Positions 19,301 through 26,885 of a DNA stretch of 64,000 nucleotides are shown piece by piece; within the stretch, counting starts at the first letter, position 1; every line of letters starts with the position of its first letter. The stretch is taken from positions 235,623 to 299,622 of the forward strand of contig NZ_JAHXPB010000005.1 of assembly GCF_023147505.1 (NCBI RefSeq), written 5' to 3'. This stretch comes from Brevundimonas sp. EYE_349. GTDB taxonomy: Bacteria > Pseudomonadota > Alphaproteobacteria > Caulobacterales > Caulobacteraceae. The position numbers and the translations under genes are program-made. The notes below the pieces were generated by a model. The model searched no databases and was not told the DNA's origin. It saw nothing but the letters and a program-made list of their open reading frames with translations.

Positions 19301-19457
19301 GGGCCGTCGCCTCGGCGACCACATCGGCCCGTTCGACCGCATCCAGCGGCATGCGCGCCAGATTGGCGGCGACGGCCTCACGTTCGTCACGGAACTTGTG
19401 CGTATCCAGACCGTCCCAGGCGGCCAGGCTCGAAGGCAGGAAGGCGGGCGTGGTCAT
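16326..19457 (-). CDS. putA: bifunctional proline dehydrogenase / glutamate-semialdehyde dehydrogenase
   Basis: Oxidises proline to glutamate in two steps, delivering electrons to FAD/quinone and then NAD+. About 1,043 residues from ATG 19457 (a TTG lies 9 bases upstream). The PRODH barrel spans roughly 130-490 (DAEEADRLALSLKLLDRL; RLVKGAYWDTEIKRAQ; FASHNAHTL). The aldehyde dehydrogenase part follows from ~560, with FTGGTDTAAAI, AETGGLNGMF and the catalytic cysteine in SAGQRCSAL near residue 830. It lacks both the ribbon-helix-helix DNA-binding domain and the extra C-terminal domain of E. coli PutA, so it is the short type. Regulation is therefore expected from the divergent Lrp-type gene. 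Confidence 0.97.
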   Translation of the reverse strand: MTTPAFLPSSLAAWDGLDTHKFRDEREAVAANLARMPLDAVERADVVAEATALVEHARRSQKKQGVVESFLKQFSLGTREGLALMCLAEALLRVPDEDTRDRLIAEKIGSADWAAHLGQSDSLFVNASTWGLMLTGKLVDVDDEARSDLPGFLKRIAGRLGEPVIRQAVATAVKIMGEQFVVGRTIQSALKRSNKEGWLCSFDMLGEGARTMADADRYEKIYADAIEAVGKTSKGQGPEHGHGVSVKLSALSPRYEATHEDDVWATLYPRILRLAQIAAKYDINYTMDAEEADRLALSLKLLDRLAHEPSLGGWTGLGLAVQAYQKRGRETIERVADLARRSGRRLMVRLVKGAYWDTEIKRAQVFGRTDYPVYTTKAATDLNYLVCAKAMIEAAPAIYSQFASHNAHTLAAVRRMARDHGVTVEHQRLHGMGEALYDAAHEAWADETVIVRAYAPVGGHEELLPYLVRRLLENGANSSFVHALLDERVPAAAVAADPISLVEQAPDRHPKIPVPKDMYGDRQNSLGRDYSQAADREAHAKALEGVDREKLTSGPIISGKLRAGLNAQDVTNPFDRSQVLGHVSEAEAADIDAAAQAAAEAQVKWDRQGGAKRAIVLRAMADALEADLDRLVALLSREAGKTLNDGVAEVREAADFCRYYALLAERDFTAPETLKGPTGETNQLFLHGRGVFACISPWNFPLAIFTGQIAAALAAGNAVLAKPAEQTPLIAAEAVRLYHKAGLNPDLLALVPGRGETVGAALVTHPGIDGVAFTGGTDTAAAINRSIAARPGAIIPFIAETGGLNGMFIDTTALKEQVIDDVIQSAFGSAGQRCSALRVLYVPKDSADALIEGLKGALAVQTVADPGDPKTDIGPVIDPESRRALEAHVERLSKEAKVIARAALPMGAEKGDLFAPTIAEIPTPDFLEREVFGPILHIYRYAPSDLKSVAGKLAARGYGLTLGVHSRIEAFAAEVVDLVPAGNVYVNRSITGAVVGVQPFGGEGLSGTGPKAGGPNSLIRYAAEKAISVNIAAQGGDPALLSL

Positions 19458-19531
19458 AGGCGACAAATCCTGTGGATTTCAGCCGTATAGGCCGGAGTTC
19501 GTTGAAGGTGCTTCGTATGATATCAAGTCAG

Positions 19532-19548
19532 GCCGAAGATTATTCGGC
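19532..19548. promoter_or_regulatory. candidate Lrp/PutR operator palindrome
   Basis: A perfect inverted repeat, GCCGAA-GATTA-TTCGGC, lies in the 109-base gap between putA and the divergent Lrp-type gene, 19 bases before the latter's start. The central 15 bases fit the Lrp consensus YAGHAWATTWTDCTR at nearly every position. It is well placed to control both genes, so I read it as the operator for proline-dependent activation of putA and possibly autoregulation. Binding is inferred. Confidence 0.6.
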
Positions 19549-19566
19549 TTTGAGGCCTGATTTTCG

Positions 19567-20028
19567 ATGATTGATATCGACGCCGTCGACCGTCGCATCC
19601 TGCGGGTTTTGCAGGCGGACGGCCGCCTTTCCAACGCCGAGCTGGCTCGCCAGTGCAACCTGTCGCCCGCCGCCTGTTTCGAACGGGTCAAACGGCTGCG
19701 CGAAAAGAAGATCATCACCGGCTACGCCGCCATGATCGACCCAACCCAGGTCGGTCGCGATCTGCTGATCTTCGTCGAGGTCCTGCTGGACCGCACCACT
19801 GGCGACGTCTTCGAGGCCTTCGCCGCCGCCGTGCGCAGCCAGCCCGAGGTGCTGGAGTGCCACATGGTCGCCGGCGGCTTCGACTATCTGATCAAGGCCC
19901 GCGTCGCCGACATGGACGCCTATCGGGCCTTTCTGGGCGATGTCCTGGTGCGCATGCCAGGCGTCCGCGAAACGCGGACCTATGCGGTGCTGGAAGAGGT
20001 GAAGTCGACGACGGTGCTACCGCTTTGA
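19567..20028 (+). CDS. putR: Lrp/AsnC-family regulator, probable activator of putA
   Basis: A 153-residue Lrp/AsnC protein. The N-terminal winged helix (residues ~4-62) begins DAVDRRILRVLQADGRLSNAELARQCNLSPAACFERVKRL and is followed by KKIITGYAAMID, the usual hinge strand. The C-terminal RAM effector domain spans ~70-150. Divergent placement beside a PutA that lacks its own DNA-binding domain is the arrangement known for PutR-type activators in Rhodobacter, Agrobacterium and related alphaproteobacteria, which respond to proline. The symbol rests on this context; the sequence itself only says Lrp/AsnC. Confidence 0.88.
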   Translation: MIDIDAVDRRILRVLQADGRLSNAELARQCNLSPAACFERVKRLREKKIITGYAAMIDPTQVGRDLLIFVEVLLDRTTGDVFEAFAAAVRSQPEVLECHMVAGGFDYLIKARVADMDAYRAFLGDVLVRMPGVRETRTYAVLEEVKSTTVLPL

Positions 20029-20159
20029 TGGGCCCCATCACCTCGACTTTGAGTGGCGCAGCGTCTCATCGAAACTGCTTTGGCATCCCAAAGATGGTGA
20101 CGGCACCGCTTGCTTCCCCTAATAGGGCACATCAATCTTCAAGATCGCAGTGTTAACAT

Positions 20160-22376
20160 ATGACCACTATCTATCCCGTCATTATGTGCGGCGGTTCGGG
20201 AACGCGTTTGTGGCCTGCCTCCCGGCCCTCGTTGCCGAAGCAGTTTATACCTCTCGCTGGAAATCGATCTTTGTTCCAAGAGACGGCCACCCGGGTGGCC
20301 GTGCTGGCGGGCGAGGACGGTGAGTTAATTGTTGTTGGAGGCATCGCTCACAAGCGCGCCATAATCGAACAGCTTGATGAGATCGGCGTAACCGCTGTCA
20401 TACTACTCGAACCCGAGGGTCGAGACTCGTCCGCAGCTATGGCAGCCGCTGCTCTTTGGACGACAGGCCGAGCACCGGACGCGGTCAATCTTTTCGTCGC
20501 TTCGGACCATCATATTCCTGACGCCGACGCATTTCGGATGTCTGTTATGGAAGGCGTCGCGAGTGCTGAACGGGGCCGGATCGTCACGTTGGGGGTTGTG
20601 CCCACCGAGGCCTCATCAGCCTATGGATACATCGCTCCGTCCGGACCGATGCTGTCGGATGTGGCCGCCTTCGTTGAAAAGCCGGACCAAGCAACGGCCC
20701 ATCGTTACATTTCCGAGGGCTACCTTTGGAACAGCGGAAACTTTATTGTTCGCGCTGATGTCCTAGGAAAGGAAATCGCCGATCAAGCGCCTGCAGTTGG
20801 AGCGGCGGTTCAGGTCGCGCTCTCCCAAGCGGAAGTAGAACACCGGTGCATAACCTTGGGCTCAGCCTTCAAGACAGCGCCCAAAATCTCAATCGACTAT
20901 GCTGTGATGGAAAAAACGACGCGTGCGTCGGTTCTCCCTGTTCGCTTCGAGTGGTCGGACCTCGGTGCCTGGGACGCGGTGCAAGCCTCGGGCGAAGGCG
21001 ATGTTGGTCTTCATATCCTAGAGGAGTCGGAAGGTTGCCTCGTTCGTGCGTGCGACGGCGTAATGGTCGCGGCCATCGGTCTCAAGGATGTTGGCATCAT
21101 CGTGGAACGCGATGCGGTGCTGGTCACCGACCTTAAAAAGAGTCAGGATGTCAAGAAGGTTGTCGAGCGACTGCGCAAGCTGGCCCCTCAACATCTCGAC
21201 TTCCCGTCGGCCAAGCCTCTGGAAACTCTGGAAGCAGGAGCCACTCGCCTGACGACATGGCTGAGACAGGCCGCACTCCCGGCCTGGTCCAGCCTGGGTC
21301 AAGACGAAACCGGCGCATTCGAAGAGGTCTTGGCGCTTGACGGGCGACACATCACTTCATCGCGTAGGGCGCGTGTCCAAGCGCGTCAGCTGCAAGTCTA
21401 CGCTGAGGCGGGCCGCCAAGGATGGCGCGGGCCATGGAAGGCCGTTGTTCAGAGCGGTCTAGATTGCCTCAAATGGACTTATCTGCGCCCGGATGGCCAG
21501 ATGCGAACCTTGCTGGCGGCAGACAAATCTGCGCTGGACGAGACGGCGATGGTCTACGATCAAGCCTTCTTCATTTTTGCGCTTGCCTGCATCTCAGCCG
21601 CAATTCCGGGCTCTGCGCTTGAAGATGAAGCCGCTATGATCCGCGATCTGCTTGTCCAACGGTCGGATGAGAAGGGCGGGATAAAGGAAGCTGGAAGCCA
21701 TCCCTATCAATCCAACGCCCACATGCACCTTCTTGAAGCGGCCTTAGCATGGGAAGAGGTCGGCGGGGGCGATGAATGGAATGCGCTCTCCGACCAAATC
21801 GTTCACCTAGCCCGCACTCAATTTATTGACGCCGAAAGTGGCAATCTGCGCGAGCATTTTGACTCGGATTGGCTGCCGGCCGCAGGCGACGACGGCCGCC
21901 TGGTCGAACCTGGTCATCAGTTTGAATGGGCATGGCTGATGGCGCGGTACGGTCGCAGCCGAAAGGATCAGGGAGCAATCGCAGACGCGTGGAGACTGTA
22001 TGAAGCAGGCTTGGTAGGCATCGACCAGAAACGCAGCGTCGCCATCGACGCTATAGATGTCGACGGCAGTCCACGTAGCGCACGCTCTCGTCTATGGCCC
22101 CAAACCGAATGGCTCAAAGCTTCCCTCATACTTGCAACACTAAATGATGATGGGCGTCGCGCCCGATGTCTCGACCAGGCGGCGCGTGCGCAGCGAGCGC
22201 TTTGGCGCTATTTGACAGCAGAAGGACTGTGGCATGATAAGATGTTAGAGAACGAGAGCTTTATCGACGAACCTGCGCCCGCGAGTTCATTCTATCACAT
22301 CATGGCCGCGTATGTTCAGACGCGTCAAACACTCTTGGATCTGAGCCCTAGCTTAAGCGCCGATTTATCGCTCTAG
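20160..22376 (+). CDS. mannose-1-phosphate guanylyltransferase fused to an AGE-type isomerase domain
   Basis: A 738-residue two-domain enzyme. Residues 1-345 are a ManC-type GDP-mannose pyrophosphorylase: MCGGSGTRLWPASRPSLPKQF at about 9-29 is the nucleotide loop, with FVEKP near 170 and LWNSGNF near 187. Residues ~365-738 are not the cupin (type II PMI) usually fused to ManC, but an alpha/alpha-barrel of the N-acylglucosamine 2-epimerase/mannose isomerase (AGE) family, with histidine-bearing motifs such as SNAHMHLLEA, LREHFDSDWLP and GHQFEWAWLM. The likely job is fructose-6-P to mannose-6-P plus mannose-1-P to GDP-mannose. It feeds gmd/fcl and mannosyltransferases. The N-terminal assignment is firm and the isomerase role inferred. 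Confidence 0.88.
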   Translation: MTTIYPVIMCGGSGTRLWPASRPSLPKQFIPLAGNRSLFQETATRVAVLAGEDGELIVVGGIAHKRAIIEQLDEIGVTAVILLEPEGRDSSAAMAAAALWTTGRAPDAVNLFVASDHHIPDADAFRMSVMEGVASAERGRIVTLGVVPTEASSAYGYIAPSGPMLSDVAAFVEKPDQATAHRYISEGYLWNSGNFIVRADVLGKEIADQAPAVGAAVQVALSQAEVEHRCITLGSAFKTAPKISIDYAVMEKTTRASVLPVRFEWSDLGAWDAVQASGEGDVGLHILEESEGCLVRACDGVMVAAIGLKDVGIIVERDAVLVTDLKKSQDVKKVVERLRKLAPQHLDFPSAKPLETLEAGATRLTTWLRQAALPAWSSLGQDETGAFEEVLALDGRHITSSRRARVQARQLQVYAEAGRQGWRGPWKAVVQSGLDCLKWTYLRPDGQMRTLLAADKSALDETAMVYDQAFFIFALACISAAIPGSALEDEAAMIRDLLVQRSDEKGGIKEAGSHPYQSNAHMHLLEAALAWEEVGGGDEWNALSDQIVHLARTQFIDAESGNLREHFDSDWLPAAGDDGRLVEPGHQFEWAWLMARYGRSRKDQGAIADAWRLYEAGLVGIDQKRSVAIDAIDVDGSPRSARSRLWPQTEWLKASLILATLNDDGRRARCLDQAARAQRALWRYLTAEGLWHDKMLENESFIDEPAPASSFYHIMAAYVQTRQTLLDLSPSLSADLSL

Positions 22377-22865
22377 CTCCATACCCAATCAGTTTGCATT
22401 TAGCGCTCAAAGAGATTGCAAAGTTTCGGACGTGATCCGGATCGGGCGCCGGCGAGGCGGTGCAGCGGGACGCGGGCCGTGGGTGAGTCTTAGACAAGTC
22501 GCCCAACGAGCCTCTCGCAGCGGACGGACAACGAGTACCAACGTGGTTTCTATAGTAGCGACCCCGCCCGGACGCAGGTTCCGCCTCTAAACAATGCAGC
22601 TGGCTGAGCGGGCGAAAATGCGAACCGCATCACTCATTGAACCCGACGCCCCAGCATTCCCGCAGTTACGATCTCGTGGCCTGCCTCAACGATAAAGCCA
22701 TCAATTTGATATTTGGCCGAATTGAAATTTCTTGACGTGTTGCGCCGCGGCGGCAAGCGCCCCGACGACTTCTCATCCGTCGGTGGACTCTGTACACCAT
22801 CACTTAATGAACGGTGGTTGTGTACAGAGCCCAGCATGACAACCAGCTTGCAGCCCGAATGAAGG
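22377..22865. other. intergenic region, no confident gene; holds an inverted repeat
   Basis: About 490 bases between the ManC fusion and the convergent FkbM methyltransferase. No frame here has a recognisable product, a good ribosome-binding site or matching codon use. The only open frame of note is leftward, 22634-22837; its last ~30 residues look protein-like, so it may be the decayed tail of a lost gene. A 10-base inverted repeat lies at 22788-22829. The stretch looks like a scar of past rearrangement. Confidence 0.5.
22788..22829. repeat. 10-base perfect inverted repeat with 22-base spacer
   Basis: CTCTGTACAC at 22788-22797 is exactly inverted as GTGTACAGAG at 22820-22829. The spacer does not pair well and no T-tract follows, so this is not a typical terminator. 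It could be a remnant of a mobile-element end or a binding site for a dimeric regulator. No transposase is visible nearby. Confidence 0.5.
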
Positions 22866-23729
22866 CTATCGCATGCCTACTCTGCTGAACGGATCAGACC
22901 GAGCTACGATTAGATCGCACGAAGCTAGGTCTCCAAGGTCATCCGCCTTGACGGGCAGCAGCTCGGCCTTGGTGGTGATGCGCCAGAATCTAAATCCCAT
23001 CAGCCCAAGCCGAGCGGCCACTTCTTGAGGGTCTGCGCGGGAGCGCATCTGCACTACATCCCACTCCATACACAGTATTATATCAGGCTGTTGCAGAAGG
23101 GCATGAGCTCCAGATAGGATCAATGGCTCGGACCCTTCCGCATCAATCCGAAGCAACCTTACTTTAGGCAAGTTGAGGTCATCCAAGCGGATTGCTTCGA
23201 CCTCAAGCACCTGAGTGTCGACGCCTAGCGCATTATCTCCAACGTAGACGTGACCGCCGCCGCCGTACTGTCTGGAAATCGAGAATTTCAGCGTGCCAAC
23301 CGTGTCGCTTACAACCTTTTGGACTATTTGAACCCAAGGAGCATACCCATTTATGCGGACTGACTTCGCGGCAAGTGCGGCAAGTCTTGGATTTGCCTCA
23401 AAGGACAGAACACTTCCACGAGGCCCCACACTATGAGCCATTGCGATAGTATAAAATCCGACGTGACCGCCAACTTCCACCACACGGTCACCAGGCGCAA
23501 GCAGACTCAGCACCACCTTAGCGATCCAAGGTTCCCAAGTTCCATGGGCGATTAGGTGAGCGCAGACACTTTCCTCCAACGGATCGACATAGATAAAATG
23601 ACCGCTATTAAGCCTCGTAAGGGCCAAGCCGTCGCCTAGATAGAAATAAGGTCGCGCAAGCAGATTTTTACCCGAAGCGCTCCTTTTCGGCCTCCAAAAC
23701 TTGGAAACCGATTTCGACCAGTTTTTCAT
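22866..23729 (-). CDS. FkbM-family SAM-dependent methyltransferase
   Basis: A 287-residue protein from ATG 23729 (the frame is open further upstream, but that part is not protein-like). SAM motif I is VVEVGGHVGFYTIA, followed by an acidic LSFEANP strand, VVSDTVGTLKF, and the family segment VRLLRIDAEGSEPLILSGA, which matches the conserved K/R-x-D-x-E-G-x-E motif exactly. Expected role: O-methylation of a sugar or lipid-linked glycan. It is the second FkbM protein in the window, richer in GC than the one at 2693 and more canonical. It is divergent from the GT4 gene across 175 bases. Confidence 0.85.
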   Translation of the reverse strand: MKNWSKSVSKFWRPKRSASGKNLLARPYFYLGDGLALTRLNSGHFIYVDPLEESVCAHLIAHGTWEPWIAKVVLSLLAPGDRVVEVGGHVGFYTIAMAHSVGPRGSVLSFEANPRLAALAAKSVRINGYAPWVQIVQKVVSDTVGTLKFSISRQYGGGGHVYVGDNALGVDTQVLEVEAIRLDDLNLPKVRLLRIDAEGSEPLILSGAHALLQQPDIILCMEWDVVQMRSRADPQEVAARLGLMGFRFWRITTKAELLPVKADDLGDLASCDLIVARSDPFSRVGMR

Positions 23730-23904
23730 GACGCTTTCCGAGTTTATGACGGCTAATGCCGCTGCAGAGCCAATGCTCGCCAGCCAGGGTAGATCGCCGC
23801 TTATCCTATTGGTATTGACCAAACAACTGCTACCGTCTCGCCTTCGTCGTTCGAACCGTCTAGAAGTTCGCCCCTTACCAACGGCTCAGGGTCCGCCCGC
23901 CTCA

Positions 23905-24990
23905 ATGCGCATCGTTCTGGCCACCGACGCCTGGGAACCTCAGGTCAATGGCGTCGTCCGCACCTTGACGCGCACAGTCGCGGAATGCCGCGGCATGGGC
24001 CATGAAGTCGAGGTCATCGAACCCAGTCTGTTCAAGACCATCCCCTGCCCTACCTATCCCGAGATCCGGCTGGCGCTGGGTGCGGAAGAAGAGATCCGAG
24101 AGATGCTGCGCGCCTTCGAACCCGAGGCCGTTCACATCGCCACCGAAGGCCCGATCGGCATCGCCACGCGGCGGATTTGCGTGGAATGGAAACTACCGTT
24201 CACGACCAGCTATCACACCAAATTTCCCGAATATGTTTCGGCGCGTTTCCCGATCCCGGTTCAGGTCGGCTATGCCTACATGAAATGGTTCCACAAGCCG
24301 TCGGGCCGGCTGATGGTGGCGACCCCGACCCTGCGTGACGAACTGGTCGAGCATGGATTCAAGAACGTCTCCCCCTGGTCGCGGGGCGTGGACACGGACG
24401 TTTTCAATCCCGACTTGGAGCGCATCTACGACGAGCTTGGCGGCAAGGACTGGCCGCGCCCCTTCTTCCTGAACGTCGGGCGTGTGGCGGTCGAGAAGAA
24501 CATCGAGGCTTTCCTGCAACTCGACCTGCCCGGGACCAAGATCGTTGTGGGCGATGGCCCGGCGCGCGCCGATTTGGAAGAGAAGTATCCCGAGGCCAAG
24601 TTCCTGGGCGCCAAGTTCGGCGACGATCTGGCCCGCTGTTTCCGCGACGCTGATGTCTTCGTCTTCCCCAGCTGGACCGACACCTTCGGCCTGGTTATCC
24701 TCGAGGCCATGGCAGCTGGCACGCCGGTCGCGGCCTATCCGGCCCACGGCCCGATCGACATCATTCCGGGATCGAACGCAGGCGCAATCGACAAGAATCT
24801 CAAGGCCGCCTGCCTGAAATGCCTCGAGCTCGATCGCAAGGCGGTGCGCGCCTATGCTGAGAAGTTCAGCTGGCGCGCCTCAGCCGAGCAGTTTGTCGAG
24901 AACCTGCAACCCTATCCCGAACCCGAGCGCGGCCGCTTCTGGCGTCGCCTTCGGCGCATCGCCCGAATTCGCAAACGCGCCGCTGCCTAA
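23905..24990 (+). CDS. GT4-family glycosyltransferase, probable GDP-mannose-dependent
   Basis: A 361-residue protein from ATG 23905 (MRIVLATDAWEPQVNGVVRT). That opening and the donor loop FVFPSWTDTFGLVILEAMAAGTPVAAYP (near residues 251-278) match the MgtA/PimB-like alpha-mannosyltransferase branch of GT4, where the first glutamate of E-x7-E is an aspartate. FLNVGRVAVEKNIEAFL near 190 begins the donor domain. The tail is rich in arginine, suggesting membrane-surface attachment. The frame is open 204 bases further upstream but that stretch overlaps the divergent gene and is not protein-like. It precedes the phosphomannomutase by 65 bases, consistent with a mannose-related pathway. The acceptor is unknown. 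Confidence 0.85.
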   Translation: MRIVLATDAWEPQVNGVVRTLTRTVAECRGMGHEVEVIEPSLFKTIPCPTYPEIRLALGAEEEIREMLRAFEPEAVHIATEGPIGIATRRICVEWKLPFTTSYHTKFPEYVSARFPIPVQVGYAYMKWFHKPSGRLMVATPTLRDELVEHGFKNVSPWSRGVDTDVFNPDLERIYDELGGKDWPRPFFLNVGRVAVEKNIEAFLQLDLPGTKIVVGDGPARADLEEKYPEAKFLGAKFGDDLARCFRDADVFVFPSWTDTFGLVILEAMAAGTPVAAYPAHGPIDIIPGSNAGAIDKNLKAACLKCLELDRKAVRAYAEKFSWRASAEQFVENLQPYPEPERGRFWRRLRRIARIRKRAAA

Positions 24991-25055
24991 CCTAAACCAT
25001 CAATCAACGCGTTCTGCGACGCGTTTGGCCGAAACATCGACCGACAGGACACCCA

Positions 25056-26555
25056 ATGCTCAAGCCTCGTCAGGATATGACGCCCAACACGGCAGCGTAC
25101 GAGACGCAAGCCCTCGTGAAACCGACAGGCTTTCGCGAATATGATGCGCGCTGGATCCTGGAAAAGGAAATCAACCTTCTCGGCATTCAGGCTCTGGGCC
25201 TTGGCCTAGCCACCTATGTCCATGAGATCGGCGTGACGCCGAAGATCGTCACCGGCCATGACTTCCGCGGGTATAGCCTCAGCGTCAAACAGGCGTTGAT
25301 CCTCGGGCTGCTGGAAGGCGGGATGGAGGTTCTGGACGTAGGCCTGGCCTTGTCGCCCATGGCCTATTTCGGTCAGTTCGAACTGGATGCGCCGTGCGTC
25401 GCCATGGTCACCGCGAGCCACAATGAGAACGGCTGGACGGGCGTCAAGATGGGGGCGAACAAGCCCCTCACTTTCGGTCCCGATGAAATGGGGCGGCTGA
25501 AAGAGATCGTACTGAATGGTGAAGGCGTGGCCCGGCCGGGCGGCAAGCTGGTGCGGGTTGAAGACTTCCGCGAAACCTATGTCGCCGAAGTGGCCTCAAA
25601 GGTTCAAATCAAGAGACCGCTAAAGGTCGTCTGCGCCTGCGGCAACGGCACGGCCGGCGCCTTCGCCCCCGACGCCCTGCGCCGCATGGGCGTCGAGGTG
25701 ATCGAGATGGACACGGACCTCGACTACACCTTCCCCAAGTACAACCCGAACCCCGAAGATCATGCCATGCTTGTCCAGATGGCGGAGCGCGTGCGCGAGA
25801 CGGGCGCCGATCTGGCCTTGGGCTTCGACGGCGACGGCGACCGTTGCGGCGTGGTGGACGACACGGGCGAAGAAATCTTCGCCGACAAGATCGGCCTGAT
25901 GCTGGCCCGCGACTTGTCCAAGGTCTATCCGGACAGCACTTTCGTCGTCGATGTGAAATCGACCGGCCTATACAAGACCGATGAGGTGCTGAAGGCGAAT
26001 GGCGCCGAGGTCGTGTACTGGAAAACGGGCCACTCCTACATCAAGCGCAAGACCGCCGAGCTGGGCGCCCTGGCCGGGTTCGAGAAGTCGGGCCACTTCT
26101 TCATGGCCGGCGACCTGGGTCACGGCTACGACGACGGCCTGGTCGCGGCCGGCGCCGTCTTGGCCATGCTGGACCGCAATCCAGACAAAAAGCTCAGCGA
26201 ACTGAAGACCGCCCTGCCGGACGCCTGGACCAGCCTGACCATGTCGCCGCATTGCGACGACGAGCTGAAGTACGGCGTGCTGGAGCGGATCGTGAAGGAG
26301 TATTCCGATCTGGCCGCAGCCGGCGGCGAAATCCTGGGTCGCAAGATCGTCGAGGCGATCACCGTCAACGGCGTTCGCGTGCACTTGGAAGACGGCTCTT
26401 GGGTCCTGGTCCGCGCTTCGTCCAACAAGCCGGAGCTGGTCGTGGTGGTCGAAAGCATGCGGTCCGAAGACGACATGCGCGACCTGTTCCGCAAGGAGAT
26501 CAAACCGCGCCTCGCCGCTTATCCTGAAATCGGCGCCTTTAATCAGGAAATCTGA
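25056..26555 (+). CDS. manB: phosphomannomutase/phosphoglucomutase
   Basis: Interconverts mannose-6-P and mannose-1-P (often also glucose-6-P and glucose-1-P) through a phosphoserine. The 499-residue protein has FREYDARW near residue 26, the phosphoserine loop TASHNENGWTGVKMG with S121, the metal-binding DGDGDR at 258-263, and a C-terminal VRASSNKPELVVVVES phosphate-binding loop. The overall four-domain layout matches the alpha-D-phosphohexomutase family; the serine loop and length suggest the AlgC/ManB branch. With the ManC fusion it completes the route to GDP-mannose. The symbol reflects role, not demonstrated specificity. Confidence 0.88.
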   Translation: MLKPRQDMTPNTAAYETQALVKPTGFREYDARWILEKEINLLGIQALGLGLATYVHEIGVTPKIVTGHDFRGYSLSVKQALILGLLEGGMEVLDVGLALSPMAYFGQFELDAPCVAMVTASHNENGWTGVKMGANKPLTFGPDEMGRLKEIVLNGEGVARPGGKLVRVEDFRETYVAEVASKVQIKRPLKVVCACGNGTAGAFAPDALRRMGVEVIEMDTDLDYTFPKYNPNPEDHAMLVQMAERVRETGADLALGFDGDGDRCGVVDDTGEEIFADKIGLMLARDLSKVYPDSTFVVDVKSTGLYKTDEVLKANGAEVVYWKTGHSYIKRKTAELGALAGFEKSGHFFMAGDLGHGYDDGLVAAGAVLAMLDRNPDKKLSELKTALPDAWTSLTMSPHCDDELKYGVLERIVKEYSDLAAAGGEILGRKIVEAITVNGVRVHLEDGSWVLVRASSNKPELVVVVESMRSEDDMRDLFRKEIKPRLAAYPEIGAFNQEI

Positions 26556-26624
26556 AAGATCACCGAGGACTGAACCAATCGCGCCCCTGACCGCTTCCCT
26601 CTCGGCTGCTGCCAGGAGGGAAGA

Positions 26625-26885
26625 TTGCCGCGCTACTTTTTCCATACCCAGAACGGCGATTGCATCCGCGACGATCAGGGCGAGGAATTGAGAAGCGTGG
26701 ACGCGGCGCGCGAGGAGGCTGTCGCCGTACTGGGCGAAATCCTGCGGTATCGGGGCGCATCGTTCTGGACGACCCGCGCCTTCAGCGTCATCGTCACGGA
26801 TGACGAGGGGCAAACGGTGGTCAGCGTCACGGCATCCGCGTCCGATCAGGCGCCCGAGGGCTGGACATTGGCGGGGGACGCGTGA
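26625..26885 (+). CDS. DUF6894-like small protein
   Basis: An 86-residue protein that starts at TTG 26625, six bases after a strong GGAGGG, which decides the start. The sequence PRYFFHTQNGDCIRDDQGEELRSVDAAREEA is the typical opening of the DUF6894 family, small proteins common in Rhizobiales and Caulobacterales with no known function. The rest forms two beta strands (FSVIVTDDEGQTVVSV). It overlaps the following Crp/Fnr gene by 4 bases (GTGA), so the two are co-expressed. Confidence 0.8.
   Translation: MPRYFFHTQNGDCIRDDQGEELRSVDAAREEAVAVLGEILRYRGASFWTTRAFSVIVTDDEGQTVVSVTASASDQAPEGWTLAGDA

Noticed and set aside
17841..19490. Long open frame on the + strand opposite putA
   Set aside because: High GC and codon bias in putA open the opposite strand. 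The translation is rich in Gly, Arg and His with no motifs, while putA on the other strand is a clear enzyme.
22634..22837. 67-codon leftward open frame
   Set aside because: No ribosome-binding site and no known family. At most the remnant of a gene, so it is recorded under the intergenic region and not as a CDS.
25006..25025. AACGCGT/ACGCGTT stem between the GT4 and phosphomannomutase genes
   Set aside because: Seven-base stem without a T-tract in a GC-rich 65-base gap; too weak to call a terminator.
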